Shown here one piece after another: positions 53,242 through 64,000 of a DNA stretch of 64,000 nucleotides. Location of the stretch: positions 34,893,779 to 34,957,778 of the forward strand of contig NC_056040.1 of assembly GCF_004379255.2 (NCBI RefSeq). The letters are read 5' to 3'. Source of the stretch: Salvia splendens. Taxonomy: Eukaryota; Streptophyta; Magnoliopsida; Lamiales; Lamiaceae. How positions within the stretch are numbered: position 1 is the first letter of the stretch; the number at the start of each line of letters is the position of its first letter. Below the pieces are notes generated by a model. That model was given only the letters and a program-made list of their open reading frames with translations. It searched no databases and had not been told where the DNA came from. A program made the translations under genes and the position numbers.

Positions 53242-56162
53242 AGAATGTTTTGTTGATACCTTCTTTTAGAAGAAATTTAATTTCAGTTTCTAAATTGGTT
53301 TATGATGGATATTCGATTTCTTTTAATGACAACTGCGTTATTAAGAAAGATGGTTCTTATATCTGTCGTGGTATCATGGAAAACAATCTGTACACAATCA
53401 CTTCTACACAGTTTAATAATCGCAAATCAGAACTCAATACAACATCGAAAATTTCAAAGAAACGAAAAGAACCTTCAGATTCAATGAACGAAACGTACTT
53501 GTGGCACCTTAGACTTGGTCATGCCGATGAAAGGAGGATCCATTCTCTTGTTCAACAAGATCTTATCAAAGGTCTAGAGGAGGAACCTTTTCATAAGTGT
53601 GAGTCATGCTTAGAAGGCAAGATGACCAAGAGGCCTTTTAAGGCTAAGGGCAATAGGTCCAAGGAAGTACTTGAGCTCGTTCATTCCGATGTATGTGGAC
53701 CAATGTCAACTGAGGCAAGAGGTGGTTTTCGATACTTCATCACATTTATTGATGACTTCTCGAAAATTGGATATGTCTACTTGATGCGTCACAAGTAAGA
53801 GTCTTTTGACAAGTTTAAAGACTTTAAGACTCTTGTGGAGAAGTATCATGGGAAGAATATAAAATGCCTACGATCTGATCGTGGAGGCGAATACCTCAGT
53901 GCCGAATTTTTGGACTACTTATCGGAAGTGGGAATTCAATCCCAACTGACTGCGCCGGGCACACCCCAGCAGAACAGCGTGGCTGAAAGAAGGAACATGA
54001 CCTTATTAAACATGGTTCGATCGATGATGAGTTATGCACGTCTGCCTATTTCGTTTTGGGGACATGCCTTGCTTTCCGCAAGTCACATTTTAGACAATTT
54101 ACCATCAAAATCCCTACCTAAAACTCCATATGAGTTGTGGACTGGGCGTAAGCCCAATCTAGCACATCTCAAGGTTTGGGGTTGCCCGGCTCATGTATTG
54201 GAAAAGGATCCAACTAAGCTAGGATCTAGGACGGAGGTATGTTTGTTTATAGGTTACCCCAAAGGAACGAAAGGTTATGAATTCTTTAGTCTCCGAGATA
54301 AGAAAGTCATTGTGAGCACTCACGCGACATTCTTAGAGGAAGACTATGTAATGAATCATAAACCCAGCAGTGAAGTGGCTCTTGATGAGCTAACTTCAGT
54401 CACAAGTTCCATTAACCAAGAACAAGTACCAAGTGTACAAACAATTCCCGAAACTTCAACTTCTACTCAAAATATTGTAGTGCCGTGCCACAGTGGGAGG
54501 GTCTCACATGAGCCCGATAGATACATTGGTTTGGGAGAATCTATGGATCACTCCTCGGACAGCAATGTATTAGATCCCTGGAACTTTGCGGAGGCGCAGG
54601 CAGATATCAATCATTGCGAATGGGTAAAAGCAATGGATTCGGAACTACAATCTATGATAGACAAAGACGTCTACGATTTGTCCGTCCTACCCGAAGGTTG
54701 TACTGCCATTGGGAGCAAGTGGATATATAAACGTAAACGTGGACCCGATGGACGAGTTAAAGTCTTCAAAGCAAGACTAGTGGCCAAGGGGTATACCCAA
54801 AAGGAAGGCATCGATTATGATGAGACCTTCTACCCAGTGGCCATGCTCAAATCGATCCGGATACTGTTGTCTATTGCAGCTTATATGGATTGGGATGTAT
54901 GTCAGATGGACGTTAAGACTGCATTTCTAAAAGGCAGTCTTGAGGAGACCATCTACATGGAACAACCCGAAGGATATGCCATAAAGGGCAAAGAACACAT
55001 GGTTTGGAAGCTTAAGAAGGCCATTTATGGCCTCAAGCAAGCATCCCGATTGTGGAACCAATGTTTCGATCAAACTGTTTGCAAGTTTGGATTCGAAAAG
55101 TGCCCAAGTGAGAGCTGCGTGTATAAGAAAGTTGATAAGGGGAATGTGGTGTTTTTAGTTTTATATGTAGATGACATTCTTCTAATTGGAAACAATAAAA
55201 AGATGTTGTCATCAGTTCGAACATGGTTATCAAACCAGTTCGAGATGAAGGATATGGGAGACGCGGGACACATCCTCGGGATCAAGGTTCTTCGGAATCG
55301 AGAGAAGAAGATGTTGTGCTTATCTCAAGAATCTTACATCGAAACAGTACTTAGTCATTTTAGCATGCAGGACGCCAAGAAAGGTTTCTTACCTTTTAGA
55401 CATGGCATCCATTTATCTCAAGAGATGTGCCCTAAAACGCCGTCTGAGATACAAGCAATGAGAAGGATTCCATATGCTTCAGCAGTTGGAAGTCTCATGT
55501 ATGCTATGCTTTGTACTAGACCAGATATTTGCTTTGCTGTTGGCATGGTGGCAAGATATCAGTCGAATCCGGGCCAAGGACATTGGACTGCCGTAAAGAA
55601 AATACTCAAGTACCTTAAACGGACTAAGGACTATGCTCTAGTTTACAATGCAGTCGAGCTCTGTCCTTTCGGATATACTGACTCAGACTTTCAAGCTGAT
55701 CAGGACTCGAGAAAATCTACTTCAGGATATGTGTCCACCTTAGGAGGTGGAGCCGTAATTCGGAAGAGTGTGAAGCAGAAATGCATCGCGGACTCGACCA
55801 TGGAAGCCGAGTATGTGGCCGCATCAGAGGCTGCAAAAGAGGCTGTATGGTTCAAGAACTTCCTTATGGATTTAGGTGTGGTTTCGAATCTGCCCAAGAG
55901 CATCACTATTTATTGTGACAATTCTGGTGCTGTGGCAAACTCGAAAGAACCAAGGGCTCACAAAGCGAGCAAACACATAGAGCGGAAGTATCATATCATT
56001 AGAGAAATAGTGCAGAGAGGAGACATAAAAGTGGTCAAGATTGCGTCAGAGAACAACCTGGCAGATCCTTTTACAAAGGCTTTGGCGGTAAAACCGTTCG
56101 AGTGCCACGTTGAAGGGATGGGAGTTCGACTCATTCAAGACCTCAACTCGCTTTCAGTATAG
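53178..56162 (+). pseudogene. Copia 3 Pol: integrase, RT, RNase H, one nonsense codon
   Basis: Continues protease in the shifted frame (LKNVLLIPSFRRNLISVSKL), then the zinc motif (HLRLGHADERRIHSL ... CESCLEGK) and integrase (HSDVCGPMSTEA, FIDDFSKIGYVYLM). A TAA at 53796-53798 (RHK-stop-ESFDKFK, Ser expected) interrupts it. Core continues with LRSDRGGEYLS and TPQQNSVAERRNMT. RT (SKWIYKRKRGPDGRVKVFKA, LVLYVDDILLIG) and RNase H (YTDSDFQADQDSRKSTSGYV) follow to LIQDLNSLSV. The two lesions make it non-autonomous. Confidence 0.92.
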
Positions 56163-56233
56163 GTGGGAGAAATTTAGACGTGTGCACTACTATTTTGTAT
56201 ACTCGAAAGCTGTTTTGAGTATAAGTGGGAGAT

Positions 56234-57657
56234 TGTTAGGGTTTTGTATACTTCGAGTGATTGGATACTGTAAAACTCTAATGGTTATTTTCCAATAAAT
56301 GCAACAGATTATTTTTGTCATAATGTTGTTATGTTTTACATTTAATGGTTGTTTATTGCATATTTAAATGTATGAGCAAACGTAACAAAGTCTAAGTCTT
56401 TGTTTTAGTAGACCGGTTGTGGGCGTCGTCCAATTTAAGGTAACACGGTCAGTTCTAAACAAAGAAAAATAAGAATTTCACAACCTAGATAGGCCTAGAC
56501 TACCTATCGCGAAAGGTTGCAATGTCAGTCCGATTATTTCTAAACCTTATTGAAATAAGATGACGTTGGTGTGGTATAGCACTGAATGGATCTAACAGCA
56601 AGACGAGTCTTTATGCTATCTATTGAAAGACGAGGTCTTGAGAATTAATTTCTTAATCAATGTACGTTAGCATTGAGCATACGATATTGAGTATCCACTA
56701 CTTTGACTTACCAAAGGTGCGGGTTTTTCGTAACCCAACGATCCAGGTATATTGGGTAGTGGTAATCATTATCTAGAGGTGCTAGGATTGCTATTATGTT
56801 GAAACGTGCGCGAGGAGAGTCTCGTTTGATAGCATCCACAAGAGGAGCTCGAAACGAGGTTTTATTATTCGGAACCTAGCTAGTTGGAGTTTGATTACTC
56901 TATGAATAATAAATAAGAGTTTCTTGCTAAGTCCACTCTTGGAATTCGAAATATGTTAATTAATTAAGTCTATAGCAGACATTAATTCGAAATAAATCAA
57001 ATACAATTAAAGGAAACCCGGAATACTTGTAATTTCGGATTTGTAAGGCGGTGCAATATTACTTATGTAGTGGCTGCTCGTAATATTCTAATATAAGCTT
57101 ATATTAAATTGTGGGTTCAATTTAATTAGTAAAAAGCTAATTGGGTGAGGCCTGTTCCAGATTCTTCCTTAGATCCCTGACTGGGCCCAATATGTGACTT
57201 AAATAAATAGGAGAATAAAGGAGACAGAAAACACAACAATTAATTTGTCAAATTTTCGTCCCCCTCAAAAGAGTGTTTTTCGAAAATTGTGCTCTCCTCC
57301 GTGAGCTGAGTTCTGTCTTCCATTATTCGAGTCCTAGTACGTTGGTGAGATTTGCCCACACAAATATCAGCGTATAGTCCGGGACACCAGTCAGAAGATC
57401 CGAGGTCTTGTATTGAAGATCTTCACGTGGAGACGGAGCAAGCCATCATCGATTCTTGATTGAATCAACGAGGTAAATTGGCTAATTCCGTAGTAAGCAT
57501 GTTTTAGGAATTTTATGTGCTAAAGCATGTTTTAATTCAAGTTATGAGCATGATACATGTGATAATTACGCGAATAGATTTTGTCTAAATAATCTGCTAA
57601 ATAGATCAAATTCATGTGATCCGTTTTGTCCGCACGCTTCCGCTGCCAGCCCCTTCA
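56234..57657 (+). repeat. 3' LTR of copia 3 (1424 bp)
   Basis: Preceded by AGTGGGAGAT. Lacks about 30 bp present in the 5' LTR near 49585 (from TTAATTAATGGAGTTTTCC). Confidence 0.92.
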
Positions 57658-58196
57658 TATAACTATGGGCATTTCCATTTATGCAAAGTTGTTTCTAACT
57701 CATTACTAATATTCATCAATTTATTTACAATTTATACCACGATGAACCACCATTAGAACTCATTAAGCACTAATTATAATGTGGGTCTCATTATCCACTA
57801 GCACTACTTTAACTATTATTCACCTTCTCTCTCTTACTTTACCATTTGTGCAGTAATTCTCATCAATTGCCCATATTTTTATGGGATGGAGGGAGTACTA
57901 ATTAATAGTAAGACATGGGTATGAATACATACATGAGCAGATGGTATAATTGTTGGATTCCATGCCAAGTTGTTTTATATATGTATTTGTAGCAGCTGAT
58001 TGAGATGTATAATTCCCACTCGACACATTTCGAAGGAATCAAAATCCGATGGAACAACTTTTGTGATTCTTTCGATTAAGTGTACAAATATATGAGACAG
58101 CCTCATATATTTTGTCATAGAAAAATGTTTGGTAAGTGTTTCAAGCTGCATGCGCCTGTATCAGATGCTATGTCCGTGAGTAACAATAATCAATTC
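57658..58196. other. Intergenic gap between copia 3 and gypsy copy C
   Basis: No confident gene. A Stowaway-like right end (GGGATGGAGGGAGTA, about 57882-57897) is present without a clear left partner. A 59-codon open stretch on the minus strand (about 57990-58165) has no start or known motif. Confidence 0.4.
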
Positions 58197-58814
58197 TGAT
58201 GAATCCGCGAATTTTTGGTGGTAGTAAATGCAGGAAAGTAGAGATCACAACACAGAGATTTACGTGGTTCGATTTACTGAGGTAAATCTACGTCCACGGG
58301 AAGAAAAGAGAGCAGAGTTGTATTGCTTGATCTGTTTTCTACAGCTTACAAATACAAGCTTGCTATATGATATTTTCTCTCTAGAGTTGGTGAATCCTCT
58401 ATCGGATCTAAGTTCCGTTTATATATAGAACTGAGATCGTGGCTTGCATCACCACCCTAAGTCGTGGAGGTCACGGAGGTCATGAGATCCTGCATGGCCA
58501 CTAATTAGGCGGTGGCTTACATCATCAGTAATTATGTCGTGGATGTCGTGGAGAACTGAGAGCCTGCATGGGTCCACCACTAGATAGATCGTGTCTCCCA
58601 GTTCGGTATTGCCGAGCAGCTTTTGCCGATGCTGAGAGTAGAGCTTGATGCCGACCTGAGGGCAGAGCTTGATTGGTTGGCTTTTACCGAGCTGTAGGCT
58701 GAGGCCGAACTCTTTGGTTGTGCCGAACTGAACTCTTAGCCGAACTCTTTGGTCATGCCGAACTAATACTCTTTCTCGGGCTTTGTGCTGGCTTGTTTAG
58801 TACGTACTCCATCA
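58197..58814 (-). repeat. 3' LTR of copy C (618 bp)
   Basis: TGATGAATCC to CTCCATCA; shorter than the 705-747 bp of the other copies and more diverged, with fewer U3 modules. Confidence 0.88.
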
Positions 58815-58830
58815 CTACCCCCCCGAAGAG

Positions 58831-58847
58831 CGAAGTGAATCACTTCG
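58831..58847. promoter_or_regulatory. 17-bp palindrome beside the 3' LTR (copy C)
   Basis: CGAAGTGAATCACTTCG is retained although the antisense genes next to it are deleted; the second, related half-palindrome is absent. Confidence 0.6.
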
Positions 58848-58885
58848 GCATCCTGGATAATGGTACGGGGTAAGTTGATGTTTGT

Positions 58886-59043
58886 CCTCGGTCTTATGAA
58901 GTGAACTCTTCTTTGACCAGACTTGGTCCTTGGTCTTGATGAAATAAACATCTTTGACCGGACTCGTCTTTGGCCTGATGAAATAAACATCTTTGATCGG
59001 ACTCGTCTTTGGTCTGATGAAATAAACATCTTTGACCGGACTA
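58886..59043. repeat. 39-bp tandem repeat, about four copies (copy C)
   Basis: Units of the GACCGGACTCGTCTTTGGTC type, followed by variants of the 44-bp unit up to about 59215. Confidence 0.85.
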
Positions 59044-59576
59044 AGCTTGTGTCCTAATTTGGCGAGTTTTATCGCTCGGATCGGACTTTCCGTTGTCCTA
59101 ATTTGGGGATCGGACTTTCCCTTGTCCTAATTCGGCGAGTTTTATCGCGTGGATCGGACTTTCCCTTGTCCTAATTCAGGCAAGTTTTATCGCGAGAATC
59201 GGACTTTTGTTGCAGTTCGTTTCAGACGAAGTGCTTGATTTTTAAGCCGAATTGTGGTCTTGTATCCTCTTTAGAAGCTTGGACTTCACAATCGTTGGCT
59301 TATTGCAGCTCGTTTCAGACGAACTGCTTGTTTAAGCTGAATTGTGGTCTTGTATCTTCTGTAGAAGCTTTGACTCTCAATCGTTGGCTTGTACATGTTC
59401 TAAGAAGGGGATCAGCCTTCGAAGAACAAGATACCTCAGTAACATTTGTAAGAGACGACACGCACAGAGACAGACAAAACACACAGACAAAACGCACAGA
59501 GACAAATAAAGACCAAGCAAACCAAAGAAAGCACATTGACCGAACAGGACTCAAGACTGACTGACCGGACTGTCTC

Positions 59577-62500
59577 TTACAAATGGAACTTTTTGAGGTT
59601 GGAAATGTGCCATGTTCGGGGTACCTGTTCTCCTGACATGTGAGCCAATTTGTAAGACCCTTTGCCGAGGACTTCTGACACCCGATACGGACCTTCCCAT
59701 GTGGGTTCGAGCTTGCCCAGCTTTTCTGCTCGGCTTACTTCGTTGTTTCTCAAGACGAGATCTCCCACTTGAAATTGCAGCTTCTTCACCCTTTGGTTGT
59801 AATACCGGGCTACTTGCTCCTTGTACTTGGCTGCTTTTATGCATGCCAATTCTCTTTTTTCTTCGGCAAGATCTAGCTCGGCTCTCAGTCCGTCGTCATT
59901 CATTTCTGAGGAGAAATTTAGAGTTCGGGGACTGGGTACGCCGATCTCCACCGGAATTACGGCTTCAGTGCCGTACACCAGACTGTACGGAGTTTCACCG
60001 TTGGAGATTGTGGGCGTAGTTCGGTAGGACCATAGGACTTGAGGGAGATTTTCTACCCATTGTCCTTTGGCTTGTTCTAACCGAGCTTTTAACCCTTTCA
60101 CCAGGATACGATTTGTTACCTCCGTTTGTCCGTTTGCTTGTGGATGAGAGACCGAAGTGAACCGCTGTTGAATATTCAGCTCTTGGCACCAATTCTTGAA
60201 CGTCTTGTCGGTGAACTGAGTCCCGTTATCCGAGATGAGGATGTGGGGTATGCCGAATCGGCACACTATGTTCTTCCAGACGAAATCCAATGCCTTCGAG
60301 CTCGTTATCGTAGCTAATGGTTCAGCTTCCACCCACTTCGTAAAGTAGTCCACGGCAACGATTAGGAATTTCATTTGCCGAGGAGCTTGAGGAAGTGGTC
60401 CCACTATGTCTATGCCCCATTGCATGAAAGGCCAAGGGCTCTGCATAGTGGATAGATCGGTCTGCGGCATCTTTGGGATATTTGCATGGATTTGGCACTT
60501 CGGGCAGGTCTTGACGAGCTGCACTGCTTCTTGTACCAAGGTTGGCCAATAATATCCCCATCTCAGAACTTTTTTAGCTAAAGCTCTGGCTCCGATGTGG
60601 CTACCGCACGATCCTTCATGAACTTCTCTGAGGATGTAGTCCGTCTCTTCTGGTCCTACGCACCGCAATAATGGCTGGAGGTAAGACTTTCTAAAGAGGA
60701 CTCCTTCATGAAGTTCGTACCGAAGTGCTCGGCACGTGATCTTCCGAGCTTCTCTCCTATCCTCGGGCAATTGTCCTTGATCCAGATACTGCAAGATCGG
60801 CGTCATCCAGTTCGGCGAGCTGGATACTGAATGTACCTCGGCTTCATCAATGCTTCGATGCATTAATTCTTCCGCCTTTGAGCTCGGATCTGAGGCCAAC
60901 TTACTTAAGGTATCTGCTCGGCTATTTTCCGCTCTGGGAATGCGGATTATCCGAAAATAGGAGAAACTTCGGCTGATGCTTTGCGCTTTGTCCAAATACT
61001 CCTTCATTCTCTCGTCACGAGCTTCACTTGTACCCAACATGTGATTTACTATGACTTGTGAATCACAATGGACTTTGAGAGATTTGACGAGCAGACTTTG
61101 CGCTAACTGGAGTCCGGCCAGGAGGGCTTCGTACTCGGCTTCATTATTAGTAGTGGGGAATAGGAACCGAAGTGAGTAGGTTACCTCGTGTCCGTCGGGA
61201 GCGACAAGTAAAATACCAGCTCCAATTCCCATCTTGTTTGAAGCTCCATCTACGAATCCGCTCCAGCAGTCCGGCGGCTCTACTTCGGATTCCAAGGGCT
61301 GTACTGGTTCGGCATTGGCAGAATTCTTCTGTTCGGCAATAACAGGAATTGCTTGATCGAACTTTGCTTCTGCAAGAAAATCTGCCAAGGCTTGTCCCTT
61401 GATAGCTTTCCGAGGTAGATACTCGATTGAGTGTTCTCCCAGCTCTATGGCCCATTTGGCGATTCTGCCTGATGCTTCTGGTTTGGTCAAAACTTGCCGA
61501 AGAGGCAGATCGGTTAAGACGCATACCTTGTGAGCGTAGAAGTATGGCCGCAGTCTCCTTGCTGCATTTACTAACGCCAGAGCAATTTTTTCCAGAGGTT
61601 GATACCTTGTTTCTGGACCTCTTAATGCTCGGCTTGTAAAGTAGATGGGAAACTGCTTTAGGCCTTCTTCTCGTACAAGCACCGCGCTGATGGTTTGATC
61701 CGATGCCGCTAAGTATAAGAATATTACTTCGGCTTCGGTTGGAGCAGAGAGAATAGGAAGCTCGGCTAGATAACTTTTGAGCTCGTCAAAGGCCTTTTTC
61801 TGCTCGGCTCCCCACTCGAACTTTGGTGCCTTTTTCAACACCTTGAAGAACGGCAGTTGCTTTTCGGCTGCTTGGGAAAGGAATCGATTCAGTGCGGCTA
61901 GACATCCGGTTAGCCTTTGCACGTCATGTATGGACTTCGGCATTGCCATGTCCTGAACGACTTGAACTTTTGAGGGGTTTGCCTTGAGTCCGTCCTTTGA
62001 AACCCAACAACCCAGAAACTTTCCCGAATCTACCAAAAAGGTACACTTTTGGGGATTAAGTTTGAGGTTGGCTTTCTTGAGCACGTTGAGAGTGGACTTG
62101 AGGTTGTCTTCGTACTCCGAAGTGCTTTTGCTTTTGACAACTATGTCGTCGACATACACTTCAACCTGCTTTCCGATTAGGTGCCGAAAAAGCTTGTCTA
62201 CCATCCTTTGATAAGTGGCTCCGGCATTCTTTAAACCGAATGGCATCTTTTTATAAGCGAAAATGCCGAAATCGGTAATGAAAGCTGTTTTCGGAGCGTC
62301 ACTCTCATCCATCAACACCTGGTGATATCCTTTGTATAGATCAAGAAAACAGAAAATTTCGAAGCCGATTAAAGCTTCTACTTTTTTATCTATATTCGGA
62401 AGGGGATAGCAATCTTTAGGACAGTGCTTGTTTAGATCGGTAAAATCTATGCACATCCGCCATCCTCCTTCCTTTTTCTTGATCATGACAGGATTGGCCA

Positions 62501-62840
62501 CCCACGAAGGATATTTCACCTCGAATAGTACATCCGCTTTTAGTAATTGGCGGACTTCGTCATGGATGACTTGGCTTCTTTCTGCCGCAAAGAGTCTTTG
62601 CTTCTGTTTTACTGGCCGGATTGAAGGATCAATATTTAACCGATGAGTGATTACCTCGGGGGGCACTCCGGTCATGTCCAACGAAGACCATGCAAAGACA
62701 TCTTTGTACTCCTTGAGGAGCTGAATGGTCTTTTCTCGGAGTAGAGGCGTTCCTGCGAAGCCGATCTTGACCGTTCTGGATGGATCGTCATCGTATAACC
62801 GAACGGTCATTGAGTTCGGCTCTGAAGTGACTTCGGCCAT
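59577..62840 (-). CDS. Pol of gypsy copy C (1087 aa)
   Basis: Same length and domain order as the complete copy: RT with FLDLYKGYHQ and YVDD, gypsy RNase H, second RNase H (GFVDGASNKMGIGAG, NNEAEYEALLAGL, HCDSQVIVNH), and integrase with HEGSCGSHIGA...CPKCQIH, WGIDIVGP, SDNGTQF, GQTEVTNR and the NLKKFHL end. All catalytic residues are present and there is no stop or frameshift. It starts MAEVTSEPNSMTV, in phase with gag-protease and separated from it by the same leaky-type stop. Confidence 0.95.
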   Translation of the reverse strand: MAEVTSEPNSMTVRLYDDDPSRTVKIGFAGTPLLREKTIQLLKEYKDVFAWSSLDMTGVPPEVITHRLNIDPSIRPVKQKQRLFAAERSQVIHDEVRQLLKADVLFEVKYPSWVANPVMIKKKEGGWRMCIDFTDLNKHCPKDCYPLPNIDKKVEALIGFEIFCFLDLYKGYHQVLMDESDAPKTAFITDFGIFAYKKMPFGLKNAGATYQRMVDKLFRHLIGKQVEVYVDDIVVKSKSTSEYEDNLKSTLNVLKKANLKLNPQKCTFLVDSGKFLGCWVSKDGLKANPSKVQVVQDMAMPKSIHDVQRLTGCLAALNRFLSQAAEKQLPFFKVLKKAPKFEWGAEQKKAFDELKSYLAELPILSAPTEAEVIFLYLAASDQTISAVLVREEGLKQFPIYFTSRALRGPETRYQPLEKIALALVNAARRLRPYFYAHKVCVLTDLPLRQVLTKPEASGRIAKWAIELGEHSIEYLPRKAIKGQALADFLAEAKFDQAIPVIAEQKNSANAEPVQPLESEVEPPDCWSGFVDGASNKMGIGAGILLVAPDGHEVTYSLRFLFPTTNNEAEYEALLAGLQLAQSLLVKSLKVHCDSQVIVNHMLGTSEARDERMKEYLDKAQSISRSFSYFRIIRIPRAENSRADTLSKLASDPSSKAEELMHRSIDEAEVHSVSSSPNWMTPILQYLDQGQLPEDRREARKITCRALRYELHEGVLFRKSYLQPLLRCVGPEETDYILREVHEGSCGSHIGARALAKKVLRWGYYWPTLVQEAVQLVKTCPKCQIHANIPKMPQTDLSTMQSPWPFMQWGIDIVGPLPQAPRQMKFLIVAVDYFTKWVEAEPLATITSSKALDFVWKNIVCRFGIPHILISDNGTQFTDKTFKNWCQELNIQQRFTSVSHPQANGQTEVTNRILVKGLKARLEQAKGQWVENLPQVLWSYRTTPTISNGETPYSLVYGTEAVIPVEIGVPSPRTLNFSSEMNDDGLRAELDLAEEKRELACIKAAKYKEQVARYYNQRVKKLQFQVGDLVLRNNEVSRAEKLGKLEPTWEGPYRVSEVLGKGSYKLAHMSGEQVPRTWHISNLKKFHL

Positions 62841-62867
62841 CTCGCTTGCCTCTGACTCCGGTTGCTG

Positions 62868-62876
62868 TGATTGCTA
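62868..62876 (-). promoter_or_regulatory. Predicted stop-codon readthrough site in copy C
   Basis: TAG-CAA-TCA on the minus strand, then eleven open codons to the pol ATG; identical to the site in the complete copy although flanking codons have diverged. Confidence 0.62.
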
Positions 62877-64000
62877 TGCTTGATGGTGCCGAACTGATTG
62901 CTCGGCACTTTTAAGCGCAATCTGCAAACATTCTTTTGCTCTCTTTTGATCACCTCGGATGACCGCTATCCCACCTTTAGTGGGGATCTTGATGGTGAGG
63001 TGATAAGTAGAGCAAACGGCCCGAACTGTGTTGAGCCAGTCTCTCCCCAGGATGATGTTGTACGGGGACCGAGCTTTTACCACAAAGAACTCGATCATCG
63101 TATTGGAGCTTGTAGGCGCTTTTCCCACCGTGATCGGAAGGCTGATAATACCTTCAGGGCGGGTGTCTTCCTGGGCGAAACTTTTAAGAGGAAGTGGAGC
63201 CGGACTGAGCCGAGCTGGATCCACTTCCATTTTATCAAAACATTCTTTAAAAAGAACGCTGACTGACGCTCCTGTATCCACAAATACTCTGTGGATCAGT
63301 TTGTTTGCCACTCCGGCTTGAATGACAATAGCGTCTTGGTGAGGAGAGATGGCCGGGACGGGATCGGCATCTGAAAATGTAATCACTTCGTCTTTCTTCA
63401 GCCTTTTATGTGTTGGCTCCTCTTGATTGGAACCTCTGCGTTCTGCTTTTAGGGACGACTTAGTCTTCCCGGCAGGGAGAGCATCAATAGTCAGGATTAC
63501 TCCATCATATTGCGGCTCGTCGTCGTCTTCGGGATCCTCATGCCTTTTCGGATCCTGAGGATTGCAGTTCGCACCTCTCTGTCTTTTGTTCTTTTTCGGC
63601 TGCTTGCTTTGGTATTTTTTTAACGTTCCTGTTTTCACAAGAGCATCAATACCTGCAGCCAAATTTCGGCACTCCTCGGTATCATGACCGTGGGCTTGAT
63701 GGAAGGAGCAATATTGATCCTGAGGTCGCCGCGCGGCTGATTTCGTCATCCGCTTTGGTTTTTCGAACATATCGGAATGTAGTTCGAAAATTTCCGTTCT
63801 TGACTTGTTTAATGGTACGAACTGAGCGGGCGGCTTCTCAGGATTGAGCCGTGGCCCCAATCTGCCTTGTACCGGTGCCCTTTGAATTCTTTCAAAAGGA
63901 GTTCGGCGAGGAAACACCTGGCCGCTTTGATCGGGCTTCTTTTTCTCTTCTTGGGATGAGCTGTCTAAAGACCGTTTTCGACGGTCTGCCTCATCCGCAC
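62874..64000 (-). CDS. Gag-protease of copy C, N-terminus beyond the window
   Basis: The frame is open from the window edge (ADEADRRKRSLDSSSQEEKK) to the TAG at 62876-62874. It has the variant zinc knuckle (CSFHQAHGHDTEEC), a Lys-rich stretch, and protease (VFVDTGASVSVLF, ILGRDWL). Only the C-terminal half of Gag and the protease are visible; no lesion is seen. Confidence 0.92.
   Translation of the reverse strand, partial: ADEADRRKRSLDSSSQEEKKKPDQSGQVFPRRTPFERIQRAPVQGRLGPRLNPEKPPAQFVPLNKSRTEIFELHSDMFEKPKRMTKSAARRPQDQYCSFHQAHGHDTEECRNLAAGIDALVKTGTLKKYQSKQPKKNKRQRGANCNPQDPKRHEDPEDDDEPQYDGVILTIDALPAGKTKSSLKAERRGSNQEEPTHKRLKKDEVITFSDADPVPAISPHQDAIVIQAGVANKLIHRVFVDTGASVSVLFKECFDKMEVDPARLSPAPLPLKSFAQEDTRPEGIISLPITVGKAPTSSNTMIEFFVVKARSPYNIILGRDWLNTVRAVCSTYHLTIKIPTKGGIAVIRGDQKRAKECLQIALKSAEQSVRHHQA

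Larger units (their letters stand above)
48825..57657 (+). mobile_element. Copia 3: Ty1/copia element with 1.4-kb LTRs
   Basis: LTRs 48825-50278 (1454 bp) and 56234-57657 (1424 bp) begin TGTTAGGGTTTTGTATAC and end CAGCCCCTTCA. The right one has a 30-bp deletion near 56985, and I noticed about ten substitutions between them. Initiator-Met primer site, 1.9-kb leader, gag-pol and purine tract are in order. A target duplication cannot be shown because the left side is a second partial unit (48511-48824) rather than host DNA. Confidence 0.92.
58197..64000 (-). mobile_element. Copy C: Tat-like Ty3/gypsy element with pol but no antisense genes, cut by the window edge
   Basis: 3' LTR 58197-58814, C-rich tract, the 17-bp palindrome (58831-58847), then a direct jump from the palindrome region (near 58875) to the 39-bp tandem repeats. 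The roughly 3.2 kb holding both antisense genes in the complete copy is missing. Pol and gag-protease are intact as far as visible. The 5' LTR lies beyond 64000. Confidence 0.93.

Noticed and set aside
57990..58165. Minus-strand open stretch as a missing PQ-loop exon
   Set aside because: Translation shows no transmembrane or PQ motif and no convincing match to the family.

Overview
The window is nuclear DNA of a flowering plant, most likely a eudicot. It shows AT-rich intergenic sequence, GT-AG introns, a cytosolic ribosomal protein gene with a telo-box promoter, Stowaway-like MITEs, and plant-type Ty1/copia, Ty3/gypsy (Tat-like, dual RNase H) and hAT elements. Roughly four fifths of it is transposable element. 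I could not assign a species.

Layout. 1-5823: the 3' part of a pol-deleted Tat-like gypsy copy (copy A, + strand). 5824-11496: a gene island with the 40S ribosomal protein S2 (uS5) gene on the minus strand and three MITE-like repeats. 11497-18958: a complete pol-deleted gypsy copy of the same family (copy B, minus strand, TSD ATAGG). 19192-20450: a UBA2-type two-RRM RNA-binding protein gene (minus strand) with a frameshift. 20539-35900: a Ty1/copia element (TSD TGGCA, 89 bp upstream of the UBA2-like start codon) into which a full-length 10.84-kb Tat-like gypsy element (21843-32682, TSD GAACC) has inserted. 36509-41647: a Tnt1-like copia element on the minus strand (TSD ACCTA). 43577-44319: three exons of a PQ-loop protein gene. 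44369-48389: a degenerate hAT transposon. 48511-57657: a composite copia structure (pol tail, LTR, internal region, LTR). 58197-64000: a gypsy copy with intact pol but no antisense genes (copy C, minus strand), running off the right edge.

The Tat-like family is the most interesting content. The complete copy has gag-protease and RT-RNaseH-aRNaseH-integrase as two reading frames in the same phase, separated by one UAG whose downstream context (CAAUCA) fits the tobamovirus-type leaky stop consensus. Between pol and the 3' LTR it carries two genes on the opposite strand. The first has three exons with two GT-AG introns, conserved in position in all three copies that keep it, and encodes a protein resembling the plant 'putative gypsy type transposon' (Transposase_28) family. 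The second encodes a coiled-coil protein. Copies A and B have lost pol but kept the antisense genes; copy C has kept pol but lost the antisense genes. The family is therefore split into complementary partial genomes plus one complete copy within 64 kb.

Host genes are few: RPS2 looks intact, the UBA2-like gene is frameshifted and hemmed in by insertions on both sides, and the PQ-loop gene is present only as its 3' exons.
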